From assembly GCA_021806295.1 (NCBI GenBank), contig JAJZXS010000044.1, forward strand, positions 1 through 64,000: a stretch of DNA of 64,000 nucleotides. Reading direction: 5' to 3'. The DNA is from Thermoplasmata archaeon. GTDB lineage: Archaea > Thermoplasmatota > Thermoplasmata > Thermoplasmatales > Thermoplasmataceae. This document shows positions 37,106 through 46,062 of the stretch, piece by piece; position 1 is the first letter of the stretch, and the number at the start of each line of letters is the position of its first letter. The translations under genes were made by a program, and so were the position numbers. The notes under the pieces are model-generated. The model had not been told where the DNA came from. It saw only the letters and a list, made by a program, of their open reading frames with translations, and ran no database searches.

Positions 37106-37693
37106 TTAAATTTTTGTAAACCTCACCGATATGAATTCTCCAGAGGTGTTTATTTTCTTTTCATAACCGTCAAAATTGAGGGATTCTGCATATTTCTTAG
37201 ATATTGAATGCTTTTTGTGCAGAGATACAGGTGATTTATAATAATCTTCCATAAATTCTACGATAAGAAAAGTTCCATTATCAGAAAGCTTTGACAGTAT
37301 ATATGAAATACTGCTATCCCTGTTTTCCCAGTGATGGAATGATAATGTTGTAAATATGAGGTCGAATTTTCGTTCATAGGGTATTTCCCTGCTGCTTCCA
37401 GGTTTGCACGTAGCCTTTATGCCAGCCTTCTCAAAATTTTTATTCTCTACCCTTACCATGTATTCCGATGGATCGACAGTATAGAATTCTGCATTGGGAA
37501 ATTGCTTAGCAACCATTACTGATAACCTGCCTGGACCGGCACCTATATCCAGCACTGACGATGGAGACATGTTTTTTACCTCCTGAATAGTGAAATTATA
37601 AAGCTTTTTGAGCATGCGCCATGCAAAAACGTCGTAAAATGATGTTGTAAAATATCCGAATTTCTCCTCACCATCAACATAATAATCTTTCAT
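37106..37693 (-). CDS. Class I SAM-dependent methyltransferase
   Basis: 195 residues from ATG 37693. The SAM motif is VLDIGAGPGRLSV, followed by the acidic strand end in TVDPSEYM and motif IV LIFTTLSFHHWEN. The TATA box at 37716-37723 places the leaderless start at ATG 37693 rather than TTG 37702. The acceptor is unknown. It converges on the UbiD gene with a two-base gap, so a quinone-pathway link is possible but weak. Confidence 0.85.
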   Translation of the reverse strand: MKDYYVDGEEKFGYFTTSFYDVFAWRMLKKLYNFTIQEVKNMSPSSVLDIGAGPGRLSVMVAKQFPNAEFYTVDPSEYMVRVENKNFEKAGIKATCKPGSSREIPYERKFDLIFTTLSFHHWENRDSSISYILSKLSDNGTFLIVEFMEDYYKSPVSLHKKHSISKKYAESLNFDGYEKKINTSGEFISVRFTKI

Positions 37694-37715
37694 ACGATAC
37701 AATATTAAATTATGA

Positions 37716-37723
37716 TTATAAAT
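37716..37723 (-). promoter_or_regulatory. TATA box of the methyltransferase gene
   Basis: TTTATAAT on the minus strand lies 23-30 bases before ATG 37693 and selects this start. Confidence 0.5.
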
Positions 37724-37832
37724 ATGTACCTATTGTACAGTACCAATATATAAAAGTGTATGATAATTGTATACAATACGATGCCAGACATTGATTGCTA
37801 AGCAAAAATCGTTCTATTTCATGAGATATTGA

Positions 37833-37872
37833 GCATGGAACCCCATAATCATTATGTTTTCCCGTTCCATGC
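37833..37872. repeat. Inverted repeat with a 22-base loop
   Basis: GCATGGAAC at 37833-37841 pairs with GTTCCATGC at 37864-37872, all nine bases perfectly. The loop contains the smaller palindrome ATAATCATTAT. It sits in a 260-base gene-free stretch and could be a terminator, an operator or an element relic. Confidence 0.5.
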
Positions 37873-37962
37873 CTATACTCAAAATTATTTAAAAACATGT
37901 TATAATACTTCCTGAAACTATCATTATTACAAAAATATATATATTCATGTATTAATATTATC

Positions 37963-38079
37963 ATGAATAAAAAGATCATTATAGGAGCTGTTATGTTTGC
38001 AATATTTATTGCAACAGAATTTGCCATTAGTTTGGTACCGCATCAATCTGTATGGCCTTCTGTGTCTCAACCCTGGTGA
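37963..38079 (+). CDS. Small single-helix membrane protein (38 residues)
   Basis: A short frame below usual cutoffs: MNKKIIIGAVMFAIFIATEF, one membrane helix after a lysine pair, then a short tail ending SVSQPW. The TATA-rich AATATATATA at 37933-37943 lies 20-30 bases before the ATG, which supports expression. Function is unknown. Confidence 0.45.
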   Translation: MNKKIIIGAVMFAIFIATEFAISLVPHQSVWPSVSQPW

Positions 38080-38128
38080 TAACATGATATAAGAAAATTT
38101 AAAAAGACGCAAACGAATAAATTTATAC

Positions 38129-38500
38129 ATGGCAGCATTATCAGCTGTCTTTATTTTTATTATAGGTTTACTTTTTTACTGGATATCTGAATATGGGCCC
38201 TTCATTGAAAAAAGTGCAGCATTTTTTAACTTTATTACGGTAACCATGCCAGTTATTATTATTGAATATGGATTTGTAGATGCATTATTTTATCTATTAT
38301 CCCTTCGGGAGAAGTATATTGGAACAAAAATGAAAAATATACTTTATCTATGGATATTATTTATTATTCTAAGCTTTTTAGTCCCTGTTTTTGTAGATCA
38401 GTACATGATGATTTATTACATTATTCCTGCCATAATTTCAATATTCTTTCCACTAAGAATGCTTTATAAAATCAAACAGGAAAATGCGGGGAAAAACTAA
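38129..38500 (+). CDS. Small polytopic membrane protein (123 residues)
   Basis: Four hydrophobic helices (about 4-19, 31-57, 70-86 and 92-110) with a lysine-rich tail. The family is not recognised. A TATA-like TTTAAAAAG at 38098-38106 lies 23-31 bases before ATG 38129. It is followed after 24 bases by the nucleotidyltransferase gene. Confidence 0.6.
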   Translation: MAALSAVFIFIIGLLFYWISEYGPFIEKSAAFFNFITVTMPVIIIEYGFVDALFYLLSLREKYIGTKMKNILYLWILFIILSFLVPVFVDQYMMIYYIIPAIISIFFPLRMLYKIKQENAGKN

Positions 38501-38524
38501 ATTATCTATTAACCATTAAAGTCT

Positions 38525-39028
38525 GTGGATGCAATAATAATGGCTGGTGGCAGGGGAAGCAGAATGGGAAATAATAAAAAAATGCTTCTTAATATTAATG
38601 GCGTACCAGTGTTATATAGAATTATTGCTTCATTGAGAGGAGCTGGCTTTAAAGTTAATATTTGCATCACAAAAAATACAGAATTTCTATCAGATATAGA
38701 AGGAACTAATATAATAACCGGCACTGGAAACTACGCTGATGATCTTAAGTACTCACTGGGCTTATGCTCTGTACCTGCGCTTGTTCTTCCAGCGGATGTT
38801 ATATTTTCAAGAAATCTCCTGAAAAGTTTCATTGAATTATCAGATAAGGTCAGAACGGACATAGCGACCTTGAAGGTAAACAGTGAACTCTCGGGAATAT
38901 CAATTTTCTTTAGAAGGCCAGAAGATAAGGAGCTATCGTATACTAACATAGAAATAGAAGATAAGAGTTTCTTCAATCTTAATTATCAAGATGATTATAT
39001 AAGGGCTCGGCAATATTTCAAACAATAG
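38525..39028 (+). CDS. MobA/CobY-like nucleotidyltransferase
   Basis: 167 residues, starting at GTG 38525 just ahead of the NTP-binding loop MAGGRGSRMGNNKK. LPADVIF supplies the metal-binding aspartate. The start DAIIMAGG and short length resemble archaeal CobY, which transfers GMP to adenosylcobinamide phosphate, more than MobA. A MobA candidate also exists at 50.7 kb. It lies 32 bases before the SRP RNA. Confidence 0.7.
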   Translation: MDAIIMAGGRGSRMGNNKKMLLNINGVPVLYRIIASLRGAGFKVNICITKNTEFLSDIEGTNIITGTGNYADDLKYSLGLCSVPALVLPADVIFSRNLLKSFIELSDKVRTDIATLKVNSELSGISIFFRRPEDKELSYTNIEIEDKSFFNLNYQDDYIRARQYFKQ

Positions 39029-39060
39029 CAAAATTTTTTTAACATGTCTACATTGCTGTT

Positions 39061-39366
39061 ATACTGGACTAGACCGGGGAGCCAGGCCCTCCCTGTGACC
39101 CGTGCCGAAATGCGGGGGCGACTGCCTGGCAAGGGCAACCAGGCCTTTGGCAGTCTCCATGAAATCGTAGAGTCTCTGTCCTTTTGGATCGGGGGTTTGC
39201 ATGTATAACTTCAAAGGAAGATATGCATGCAATTTACCGGGAAAACCCGCCAGGCCCGGAAGGGAACAACGGTATCCTGGACCATCGATGCTGAGAGGGT
39301 GCGGGGAGGAGAGGAAGTGGAGGACGCTACCAAAACACCTGGACTGAACCAGGCGTGTCCAGTATT
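39061..39366 (+). ncRNA. Signal recognition particle 7S RNA
   Basis: About 306 bases, the archaeal size. The SRP54-binding helix 8 core is present as CAGGCCCGGAAGGGAACA near 39251-39268, and the ends pair as ATACTGGAC (39061-39069) with GTCCAGTAT (39357-39365). GC content is far above the surroundings. The exact ends are inferred from this pairing. It lies between the nucleotidyltransferase and HD genes on the same strand. Confidence 0.93.
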
Positions 39367-39375
39367 ACGATTATT

Positions 39376-40515
39376 ATGTACAAGATTATTCAGGACCCTG
39401 TAAATGGGCCTATAAAAATAGAGGGGATATTCAACGAAATAGTTGATTCAAAGTATTTTCAGAGGTTAAGGTATATAAAGCAACTGGGTTTATGCAATAC
39501 CGTATTTCCCGGAGCCAACCATACAAGATTTGAACATTCCCTGGGTTCCATGTTTCTGGCTAAAGAACTTATGGAGGCTCTGGGCATTGACAGCAACATT
39601 CCGGCTCTTGCTGCATTGCTGCATGATATTGGGCATATGCCATTCAGCCATGGAATAGAAGAAGAGTTTCACAGCCTTTACGGAGTGGTCCATGAAGATA
39701 TCACAAAAAAAATTATTAAAGGGTCTTCCCCGTATAATGATAGCAATATACCGGACATATTGAAACAGCACGGATATAACCCGCAAGATATAGCAGATGT
39801 TGCCACAGGCACATCGAAAAAATATCCGCTGTTTTCTGAAATAGTCAGTGGCCCCATGGATGTGGATGAAATAGACTACCTAAGAAGAGATGCACTTTTC
39901 TGCGGTGTAACAATGGGCCAGATTGATTACAAAAGATTATTCAACACAGTAGTGGTAGATGATAATGAACTGATCGGAGTTGAGAAATCAATACCGACAA
40001 TTGAATCCGTTATAATAACCAGGATCCTGATGTTCAATACTGTTTATTTCCATAAAACGTGCAGAATAGCGCAGAAGATGCTGGGATATGCCTATATGGA
40101 CATGAAAGATAGGAGTATTGAAGATATCAAGCTAAATGATTTTGAATTTATGGAGAAAATTAAAAAAGGAGACTCTTCCGATATGTTAAAACATATTCTA
40201 AACCGTGAACTTTTTAAGGTGGCATTTAGAGCTGGTTACAGCAAAGAAAAACTTCAATCCGTTAAAGAGTCCCTGGAAGAGTTCAATTCACATGAGTATA
40301 TAATTGATATTATACCTCCACTATATTTTTCTGGCAGGGGAAGAATAAAGAATTATGCTACAGTATATTTCAGCAGTAAAAAACAGGGAATTACTGATGT
40401 TTCATCAATAGCGATGGCGCTTTCAGGTGAAATGGAAAACAGGCAGATTCTTGTATCCTGTGCTAAAGGAATATACAAAAAAGTAAGTGGCATTCTTAAT
40501 GAATTTAATTTGTAA
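39376..40515 (+). CDS. HD-superfamily phosphohydrolase (COG1078/dNTPase-like)
   Basis: 379 residues from ATG 39376. Metal-site residues lie in HTRFEHSLGS, ALLHDIGHMPFSH (the HD pair) and MDVDEIDYL. This is the SAMHD1/dGTPase-like group, so it may hydrolyse dNTPs. The frame extends to GTG 39355, but that lies inside the SRP RNA 3' strand. The ATG is only about ten bases beyond the RNA end. Confidence 0.9.
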   Translation: MYKIIQDPVNGPIKIEGIFNEIVDSKYFQRLRYIKQLGLCNTVFPGANHTRFEHSLGSMFLAKELMEALGIDSNIPALAALLHDIGHMPFSHGIEEEFHSLYGVVHEDITKKIIKGSSPYNDSNIPDILKQHGYNPQDIADVATGTSKKYPLFSEIVSGPMDVDEIDYLRRDALFCGVTMGQIDYKRLFNTVVVDDNELIGVEKSIPTIESVIITRILMFNTVYFHKTCRIAQKMLGYAYMDMKDRSIEDIKLNDFEFMEKIKKGDSSDMLKHILNRELFKVAFRAGYSKEKLQSVKESLEEFNSHEYIIDIIPPLYFSGRGRIKNYATVYFSSKKQGITDVSSIAMALSGEMENRQILVSCAKGIYKKVSGILNEFNL

Positions 40516-40643
40516 AACAAAATTAAATGGACAAATATTAATTCTTAGAGATGCCTGAGATCACCCTCTATGCCAAAGGCATTTGGATTCGCACTTCCCA
40601 ATTAAAAACTATAATTTATTAACGTTTAGTTTATTACATTTAA

Positions 40644-41246
40644 ATGCCCGCAAACTTAATAGAAATTTTATTAACTGCTGAAAAACCATCATGTGGGGTC
40701 TTAAAGAAACTCTCTACGGTTAATGTTAGAGCCAGAATATTCCAGATAAATCCGGGAATAGAATATACAAACCACCTCATGGGAATTGAAAATTACTCTG
40801 AAAACAGAGAGATTCTCAGGGATGATAACATTACGGTGTATAAAAATCAGAGAGATAAAACGTGGATGGAAACAAAAAGCTGTGAAATATGCAAGGCATC
40901 AGCCGCCTCGGGCGCCATGATAATATCAGTAAAAATTTTTGAGAACCAGAAAGTGCAGTATAAAATTCTTTTAAAAAATAAGAATTCATTAAAGAATTTA
41001 CAGGAAAACATTGAGGGAATAAAATATAGATATTATGAGTCAGATAGCCGCTTACCGGGAGAATTAACCCTGAGGCAAAAGGAAATATTATACATGGCAT
41101 ATTCAAAGGGCTATTTTGATTTCAATAGAAGAATAGACCTTGATGGGATAGCACAGGAAATGGGAATAAGTAAAAAATCCGTACAGGCCACATTGAGGCG
41201 TGGAATAGAAAAGATAATAGAGGAATATATTTTCAATAATCTATAA
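40644..41246 (+). CDS. HTH_10 (bacterio-opsin-activator-type) regulator
   Basis: 200 residues. The C-terminus has the HTH_10 pattern LTLRQKEILYMAYSKGYFD followed by IAQEMGISKKSVQATLRRG. The N-terminal 140 residues form a possible ligand domain with CxxC in SCEICKAS, which might bind metal or sense redox. A TATA-like ATAATTTATT at 40611-40620 lies about 25 bases before the ATG. Its target is unknown. Confidence 0.85.
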   Translation: MPANLIEILLTAEKPSCGVLKKLSTVNVRARIFQINPGIEYTNHLMGIENYSENREILRDDNITVYKNQRDKTWMETKSCEICKASAASGAMIISVKIFENQKVQYKILLKNKNSLKNLQENIEGIKYRYYESDSRLPGELTLRQKEILYMAYSKGYFDFNRRIDLDGIAQEMGISKKSVQATLRRGIEKIIEEYIFNNL

Positions 41247-41299
41247 ATATATTACACATGTGATACGCCTAGTTTTAATATTACAGGATAATAAGTGAT

Positions 41300-41485
41300 A
41301 TGGTAGAAATGGGATACGAATTTAAATGCAAGGATATAGGAATGGATTGTGGTTTTGACGTAAAGGCTGACTCTGTGGATGAGTTAATACCGGTAATCCA
41401 GGTACATGCAAAGAATGCACATGGAATAAACGAGATAACTCCAGAACTTTTTGAGAAGGTTAAATCCGCAATAAAGGAATATTAA
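41300..41485 (+). CDS. DUF1059-family small protein
   Basis: 61 residues matching DUF1059: YEFKCKDIGMDCGFDVKA and HAKNAHGI, with two cysteines and two histidines that could bind a metal. Function is not known. It follows the HTH_10 gene after 53 bases on the same strand and may be its target. Confidence 0.8.
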   Translation: MVEMGYEFKCKDIGMDCGFDVKADSVDELIPVIQVHAKNAHGINEITPELFEKVKSAIKEY

Positions 41486-41902
41486 ATAATTTTTTTATTT
41501 TTTTAACTGCTATATATTGAATTAAATAATATATAATGGTTAAACAAAAGTTTTTGAATTTTATGTGTATTGTTTCAATAATAACCTTTAGCATGGATAG
41601 ATTATCATAATTATCTATTTTAGTCAGGGGACTAGATCTGTGCGGTACCAGTTAACCTTCAGCGGGAATGCTTCCTGGGAGTCTATGAAGAATGATTACC
41701 TGTACCAGATCATATAATTAGTGAAGATTCTGGTGATTGCATGACGTATCTGCATGGTATGCGTAATATTTCAGGAACGGTATACCAGAATAACAATTCA
41801 TTACAAGGATTAATTCAAACTATTTTTAATGAATCTATCTCTTAAATTGAGCCTGTATGATATAAATTTGCTTATATTTAACAAAATAATTCTTAATATT
41901 CA
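41486..41902. other. 417-base gene-poor stretch with possible degenerate coding sequence
   Basis: The plus frame 41601-41717 reads protein-like at its end (SVRYQLTFSGNASWESMKND) but has no good start or promoter. It could be gene debris. A perfect 8-base inverted repeat follows (ATTCTGGT 41727-41734, ACCAGAAT 41784-41791). No intact gene is supported. Confidence 0.35.
41727..41791. repeat. Inverted repeat, possible structured element
   Basis: ATTCTGGT pairs with ACCAGAAT around a 49-base interior that contains two copies of CTGCATG/TTGCATG-like sequence. It lies between possible gene debris and tRNA-Leu. An IS605-type end is one possibility, unproven. Confidence 0.35.
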
Positions 41903-41987
41903 TGCAGAGGACGGGATTTGAACCCGCGAACTCCTTCGAGACTAGACCCTTAATCTAGCGCCTTTGTCCTAACTCGGTAACCTCTGC
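41903..41987 (-). tRNA. tRNA-Leu (anticodon TAA)
   Basis: Acceptor GCAGAGG/CCTCTGC with discriminator A, anticodon stem CTAGA/TCTAG with loop TTAAGGG, a class II variable arm (CTC/GAG) and the T-loop TTCAAAT. Length is 85 bases. No intron is seen and CCA is not encoded. Confidence 0.95.
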
Positions 41988-42006
41988 TGTTGTGTATCAT
42001 TTTTAC

Positions 42007-42014
42007 ATATATAA
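42007..42014 (-). promoter_or_regulatory. TATA box of tRNA-Leu
   Basis: TTATATAT on the minus strand lies 20-27 bases before the mature 5' end at 41987. Confidence 0.5.
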
Positions 42015-42119
42015 CTATTATTAACAGTAGACTTATGCCATGACGTATTTATTTAGGTATTAACCAAACTGACATCTAGAGGAATATAAATAAAACGAAA
42101 TTTTATAAATGTCTGTGTT

Positions 42120-42257
42120 ATGAAAATGCTGCCTATGAAGGCAATCAGGACTGGGCATATTCATTTAAAGGGCACAGAAAAGATTTCTAGCGTGTACCAT
42201 ATATCAAAGAATCCATTCGATCAGTTCAATCACATTATAACAAGCCAGTTTTTTTAA
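42120..42257 (+). pseudogene. Remnant of an IS605-family TnpB (OrfB) N-terminus
   Basis: 45 codons, then a stop. The sequence (KGTEKISSVYHISKNPFDQF, then NHIITSQFF) resembles the N-terminus of IS605/IS1341 TnpB proteins, where a leading strand is followed by a helix like SKNLYNQANYIIRQEF. The rest of the roughly 400-residue protein is missing. After the stop only broken frames remain up to about 42.3 kb. This is a decayed insertion sequence by inference. Confidence 0.55.
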
Positions 42258-42518
42258 TAAGAAGAAAATATTCTCTTGCAAAACTCTAGCATAGGAATTC
42301 TAAAACCCACAGAATAATGGATTTAGAGATGGAAACAGGATTAGGGGATATCAATTATCCATGAAGTTTAAGCATCAAAGAGATAATAACTTCTAAAGGT
42401 GTTTATTAGCATGGTTGACGGAAATTATAACTTGAGTTTCATCAAATGGTGGCCTTAAAAGCCCATTTTATTCCAATATACCTTAGAATTTATTAGACAG
42501 TAAACAATTAGATTCTAA
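42258..42518 (+). other. Gene-free stretch before the helicase-nuclease gene
   Basis: 261 bases without a supported gene, probably IS debris plus promoter. AATTTATTAG at 42487-42496 is a TATA-like sequence 23-32 bases before ATG 42519. An open stretch at 42244-42288 continues the TnpB remnant in a shifted frame. Confidence 0.4.
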
Positions 42519-45191
42519 ATGATAAATAAAGATACGCTGGTAATATCAAATCCAGGTACCGGGAAAACAACCAGAATAGCAGATGAGGTAGTTAATCTCA
42601 TAGAAGATGGAGTATCTCCCGATGATATACTTTGCATTACTTTCACCAATAATGCAGTGGCACAGCTTCAGAATACAATAGATAAAAAGTTGATTGAGAG
42701 AAAAATTACTATGCACACCGCCTATGATATAAATATATACACTTTCCATGCACTGGCATTCAATCATCTACCGGGTGTTAAATCAGAAAATTCTATAATT
42801 TCATACAACCTTGCCAGATACCTGATCTATAAAAAACTGAGGGAGTTGAAAGCCTTCAATTACGGGCGGGAGTATGTGATAAACGAAATAGTTCCCAAGC
42901 TTGAAAACGCAATAAGGTATATCAAAAGTTTCGGCATTGCGCCGGATGATATTGATAATCTGAAAGAAAAAATATCAGAAAAAATAAGGGAAAAGTTCTC
43001 TACAGGCAGGGTAAAAAATATCAATGCTGATGAAGAACAGTATCTATTTGATTATTTCTACCAGGCGTTCAAATACTATGAGGAAAAAAAGGGAAACCTT
43101 GACTTCAACGACTTGCTGTTTGAGTTTCATAAATTTGAAGGAAAAAAACGTTATAAATATGTGTTTGTGGATGAACTGCAGGACATAAACGATATAGAAG
43201 CCGCTATTGCTAAGTCCTCTGGAAATATAAAATTCATGGTCGGTGACAGGAAGCAATCCATCTTTGGTTTCCAGGGTGGAGCATTATCTGTATTCAATTC
43301 ATTGCTGTCTGATGAAAGCGTGGCAAAGGAAAGTATGAAAACAAATTATAGAAGCACCGATACAATCCTGGAATATTCCAAGAATTATTATATGAAATTT
43401 GAAAAAGATGCAGAGGAACTGGAAAATTTCAAGGGAGTGCGTGATAAAGGCGATAAGGTTACAATAATACAGTCGGAATCGCCGGAAGAATCTGTTATAA
43501 ATAGAATATCGGAAATAGCGAATCATGATGGCACAACCGGAATAATAGCAAGGACAAACGCACAGATAGACATGATATCCACACTGCTGGATAAATATAA
43601 TATAGAGTATTCCAGTGATTCAAACGTTCATTCTGTAAACGAGGCAAAAAAGGATATTACCTTATTTCTCCGTGGAATTTTGTATGATAGGGATGATGAT
43701 ATTATTTCTGCCATAGTAACACCATTCTCCGGATTATCCCTGAAGGAGGCCTTTGAAATATCAGAATCCCTCCAGAATGATGGCAGTACAATAGATAGAT
43801 TTGATAGGGGAAGTCCATTTTTTTCTATGAGAAACACCGAACTGTCAAAAGAGGGAATAAAAAAGCTCTTCGATATGAGAATATTGCCGGCTGCAGCATC
43901 CATAAGCCCGGAGTACTTCTTAACGGCATCAGCTGTTAAATCTTCCATTGATGAGTTTTTTCAGGGCGAAAAGGAATATACAAGAGAAAACTTCTTCGAT
44001 TTCCTTGATCTGTCATACTCAGAAAATGGCGTTAAAGCCGGCAAGTCAAAATTAGTTCTCACTACTGTGCATAAAGCCAAGGGCAGAGAATTTGACCGGG
44101 TCATATATTTACCAAAAAAGCCGAGGGTATCAGACGCATATATAGACCTCATAGTTTCATCCATAATAGAAACAGTAAAAGGCATAGATGTGGACGATGA
44201 ATTAAAAAATGAGAGCATACGAATTGATTTTGTCGCATTTACCAGGGCAAGGGAAAAATTATGGATATGCGCATCCACCAGGGAGGCAACAAGCTATCTC
44301 ATACCTGAATATTCAGATCTGGTTATAGATGAGGCTTTCAGTGAAAAATCTCCGGTACCTGATAAAACAAAATATGATGAGGCATACTTTCAGTTTGTCT
44401 CCGGAAACTATGCAGCTTCAGAGAAAATTATTAAGCAGGAAGATGGCTGGCTCAGGGAAAAAATATATGAATTCTTCAGGTCAAAAAATGTCCTATCCTA
44501 CTCTCTTATAAGCCTGGACAACCCTTACTGGCTCCTAAAAAATAATATTTTAAAATTGAATGAAAAAACAGAGGCCCTTTATTATGGGTTAAATGCCCAT
44601 GAAATGGCGGAATCACTTTACAAGGGAGAAATCCAGGAGGAAATATTATCCATGAAGGACAGAAAAGTGCTTGACAATATAGGGGCTGTCATAAATCAGA
44701 TAAAATCCGCATATGGCATGGAGCAGATCGAATCTGAGGTTTCTGTCATAGCAAGGGTAAACCAGATGTTCCCGGAGTTCTCCGATGAAGCTGATTCAAT
44801 AATGTTTTATGGGAAACTTGATGCAGTATTCGGGAACGGAAAGAAGTATGTAATACTTGATTATAAAACAGATAAGACAACTGAAAGATCGTCGCATCAC
44901 AGGGTACAGCTGCTTGCGTACCGTATACTTTATGCTATAAAGAACAGCATAGATGTGAATAATATTGATATTGCCATAGGTTACATCAGCCTGAGGGGAA
45001 AAATAAATACCGGAGAAAATTCTAATGGAATAGATTTCAAGCAGCCCGATAAAAGGTCTGTGGAACAGTTAAAAAAGTATATCAGCAGATTCCTGAAATA
45101 TAAACGCAATCCTGATGAATTTATTTCAGATTATTTAAATTATCCCTGCGACGATACACTTTACAGGAGGCTGGGGGACCTGCTTAAATAA
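42519..45191 (+). CDS. UvrD-like helicase fused to a RecB-type nuclease domain
   Basis: 890 residues. SF1A helicase motifs are visible: Walker A GTGKTT (13-18), DELQD (218-222), VGDRKQSIFGFQGG (241-254), TTVHKAKGREFD and VAFTRAREKLW. The C-terminal PD-(D/E)xK nuclease has D768, D781-x-K783 in DYKTD and Q797 in VQLLAYR. This is an AddA/RecB-like single chain for DNA end resection or repair. No AddB or iron-sulfur cysteine set is nearby. It begins 260 bases after the TnpB remnant. Confidence 0.9.
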   Translation: MINKDTLVISNPGTGKTTRIADEVVNLIEDGVSPDDILCITFTNNAVAQLQNTIDKKLIERKITMHTAYDINIYTFHALAFNHLPGVKSENSIISYNLARYLIYKKLRELKAFNYGREYVINEIVPKLENAIRYIKSFGIAPDDIDNLKEKISEKIREKFSTGRVKNINADEEQYLFDYFYQAFKYYEEKKGNLDFNDLLFEFHKFEGKKRYKYVFVDELQDINDIEAAIAKSSGNIKFMVGDRKQSIFGFQGGALSVFNSLLSDESVAKESMKTNYRSTDTILEYSKNYYMKFEKDAEELENFKGVRDKGDKVTIIQSESPEESVINRISEIANHDGTTGIIARTNAQIDMISTLLDKYNIEYSSDSNVHSVNEAKKDITLFLRGILYDRDDDIISAIVTPFSGLSLKEAFEISESLQNDGSTIDRFDRGSPFFSMRNTELSKEGIKKLFDMRILPAAASISPEYFLTASAVKSSIDEFFQGEKEYTRENFFDFLDLSYSENGVKAGKSKLVLTTVHKAKGREFDRVIYLPKKPRVSDAYIDLIVSSIIETVKGIDVDDELKNESIRIDFVAFTRAREKLWICASTREATSYLIPEYSDLVIDEAFSEKSPVPDKTKYDEAYFQFVSGNYAASEKIIKQEDGWLREKIYEFFRSKNVLSYSLISLDNPYWLLKNNILKLNEKTEALYYGLNAHEMAESLYKGEIQEEILSMKDRKVLDNIGAVINQIKSAYGMEQIESEVSVIARVNQMFPEFSDEADSIMFYGKLDAVFGNGKKYVILDYKTDKTTERSSHHRVQLLAYRILYAIKNSIDVNNIDIAIGYISLRGKINTGENSNGIDFKQPDKRSVEQLKKYISRFLKYKRNPDEFISDYLNYPCDDTLYRRLGDLLK

Positions 45192-45216
45192 TAAAAATAT
45201 TTATTAGTTTAATATA

Positions 45217-46062
45217 TCAATTCCGTGAGGCCTGTGAATAGCCGTTTCTCAGTTCTATACGCTCTCCATGGGTATATACGTTGAATCTGTTTCCCCTGAC
45301 AAATGATAGAAGGGTAATATTGAACTCATCGGCCAGTTCAACGGCAAGTGATGAGGGGGCAGATACTGAGCTTACAACCGGTATCCCGAACATTGCAGCT
45401 TTCTGGAGTATCTCAAATCCTGCCCTGCCACTGACCTGAAGCACAGCCTCCGGGCTTCTTTTGGTTCCGTTAAGGACCATCTTCCCTATGGCCTTATCAA
45501 CAGCATTATGCCTGCCGATATCTTCTCCAATGGAGAGAACATTTCCGTAATAGTCTATAATAGCAGCTGCGTGTATTCCACCTGTACTGTTAAATATTTT
45601 CTGTGACCTTTTCATTATCTCCGGCATTTCTAAGATATCTTCGTAATTCAGAACACTTTTATTTTTTATAAGCTCTCCGGATTTGACAAATATATCATCT
45701 ATATTGGTTTTGCCGCAGACACCACAGCTGGAATTTACATAGAAATTCCTCCTGCCCAGAAGATTTTCCTCAAAATCAGAAACTTCAACCTGGACTATAT
45801 TGTTCCTTTCTGATACTTTTGCTGAATTTGAATATTTGATTTCTTTTATGCTGTTCTCCTTCACTATTCCCTCTGTAAATAGAAATCCAGCCGCCAGTGA
45901 GAAATCGTCCACGGGAGTCCGCATTATAACCGATACGCTGTATTCAATTTCATTATGGATTATTTTAATTTCCAGTGGCTCCTCCACAGTGATCGTATCG
46001 GTTTCTTTTACAGGAATCCCGTTATTGACCCGTAATATTTTTCTTTCTACAAATCCGCTCAT
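45217..46062 (-). CDS. fdhD: Formate dehydrogenase accessory sulfurtransferase FdhD
   Basis: 281 residues with the conserved CGVCG motif (C113, C116), which passes sulfur to the molybdenum cofactor of formate dehydrogenase, and GEDIGRHNAVDKAIG. It is the last gene of the fdh operon; its ATG overlaps the DUF1641 stop as ATGA. It converges on the helicase gene. Confidence 0.95.
   Translation of the reverse strand: MSGFVERKILRVNNGIPVKETDTITVEEPLEIKIIHNEIEYSVSVIMRTPVDDFSLAAGFLFTEGIVKENSIKEIKYSNSAKVSERNNIVQVEVSDFEENLLGRRNFYVNSSCGVCGKTNIDDIFVKSGELIKNKSVLNYEDILEMPEIMKRSQKIFNSTGGIHAAAIIDYYGNVLSIGEDIGRHNAVDKAIGKMVLNGTKRSPEAVLQVSGRAGFEILQKAAMFGIPVVSSVSAPSSLAVELADEFNITLLSFVRGNRFNVYTHGERIELRNGYSQASRN

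Noticed and set aside
37716-38027. 103-codon minus-strand frame
   Set aside because: It overlaps the TATA box of the methyltransferase and the small gene at 37963, has odd composition and no promoter. Probably chance.
39355-39375. GTG start for the HD protein
   Set aside because: It lies in the paired 3' strand of SRP RNA; ATG 39376 gives the normal N-terminus.
40570-40582. Hairpin ATGCC-AAA-GGCAT after the HD gene
   Set aside because: Five-base stem without a following T-run; too weak to call a terminator.
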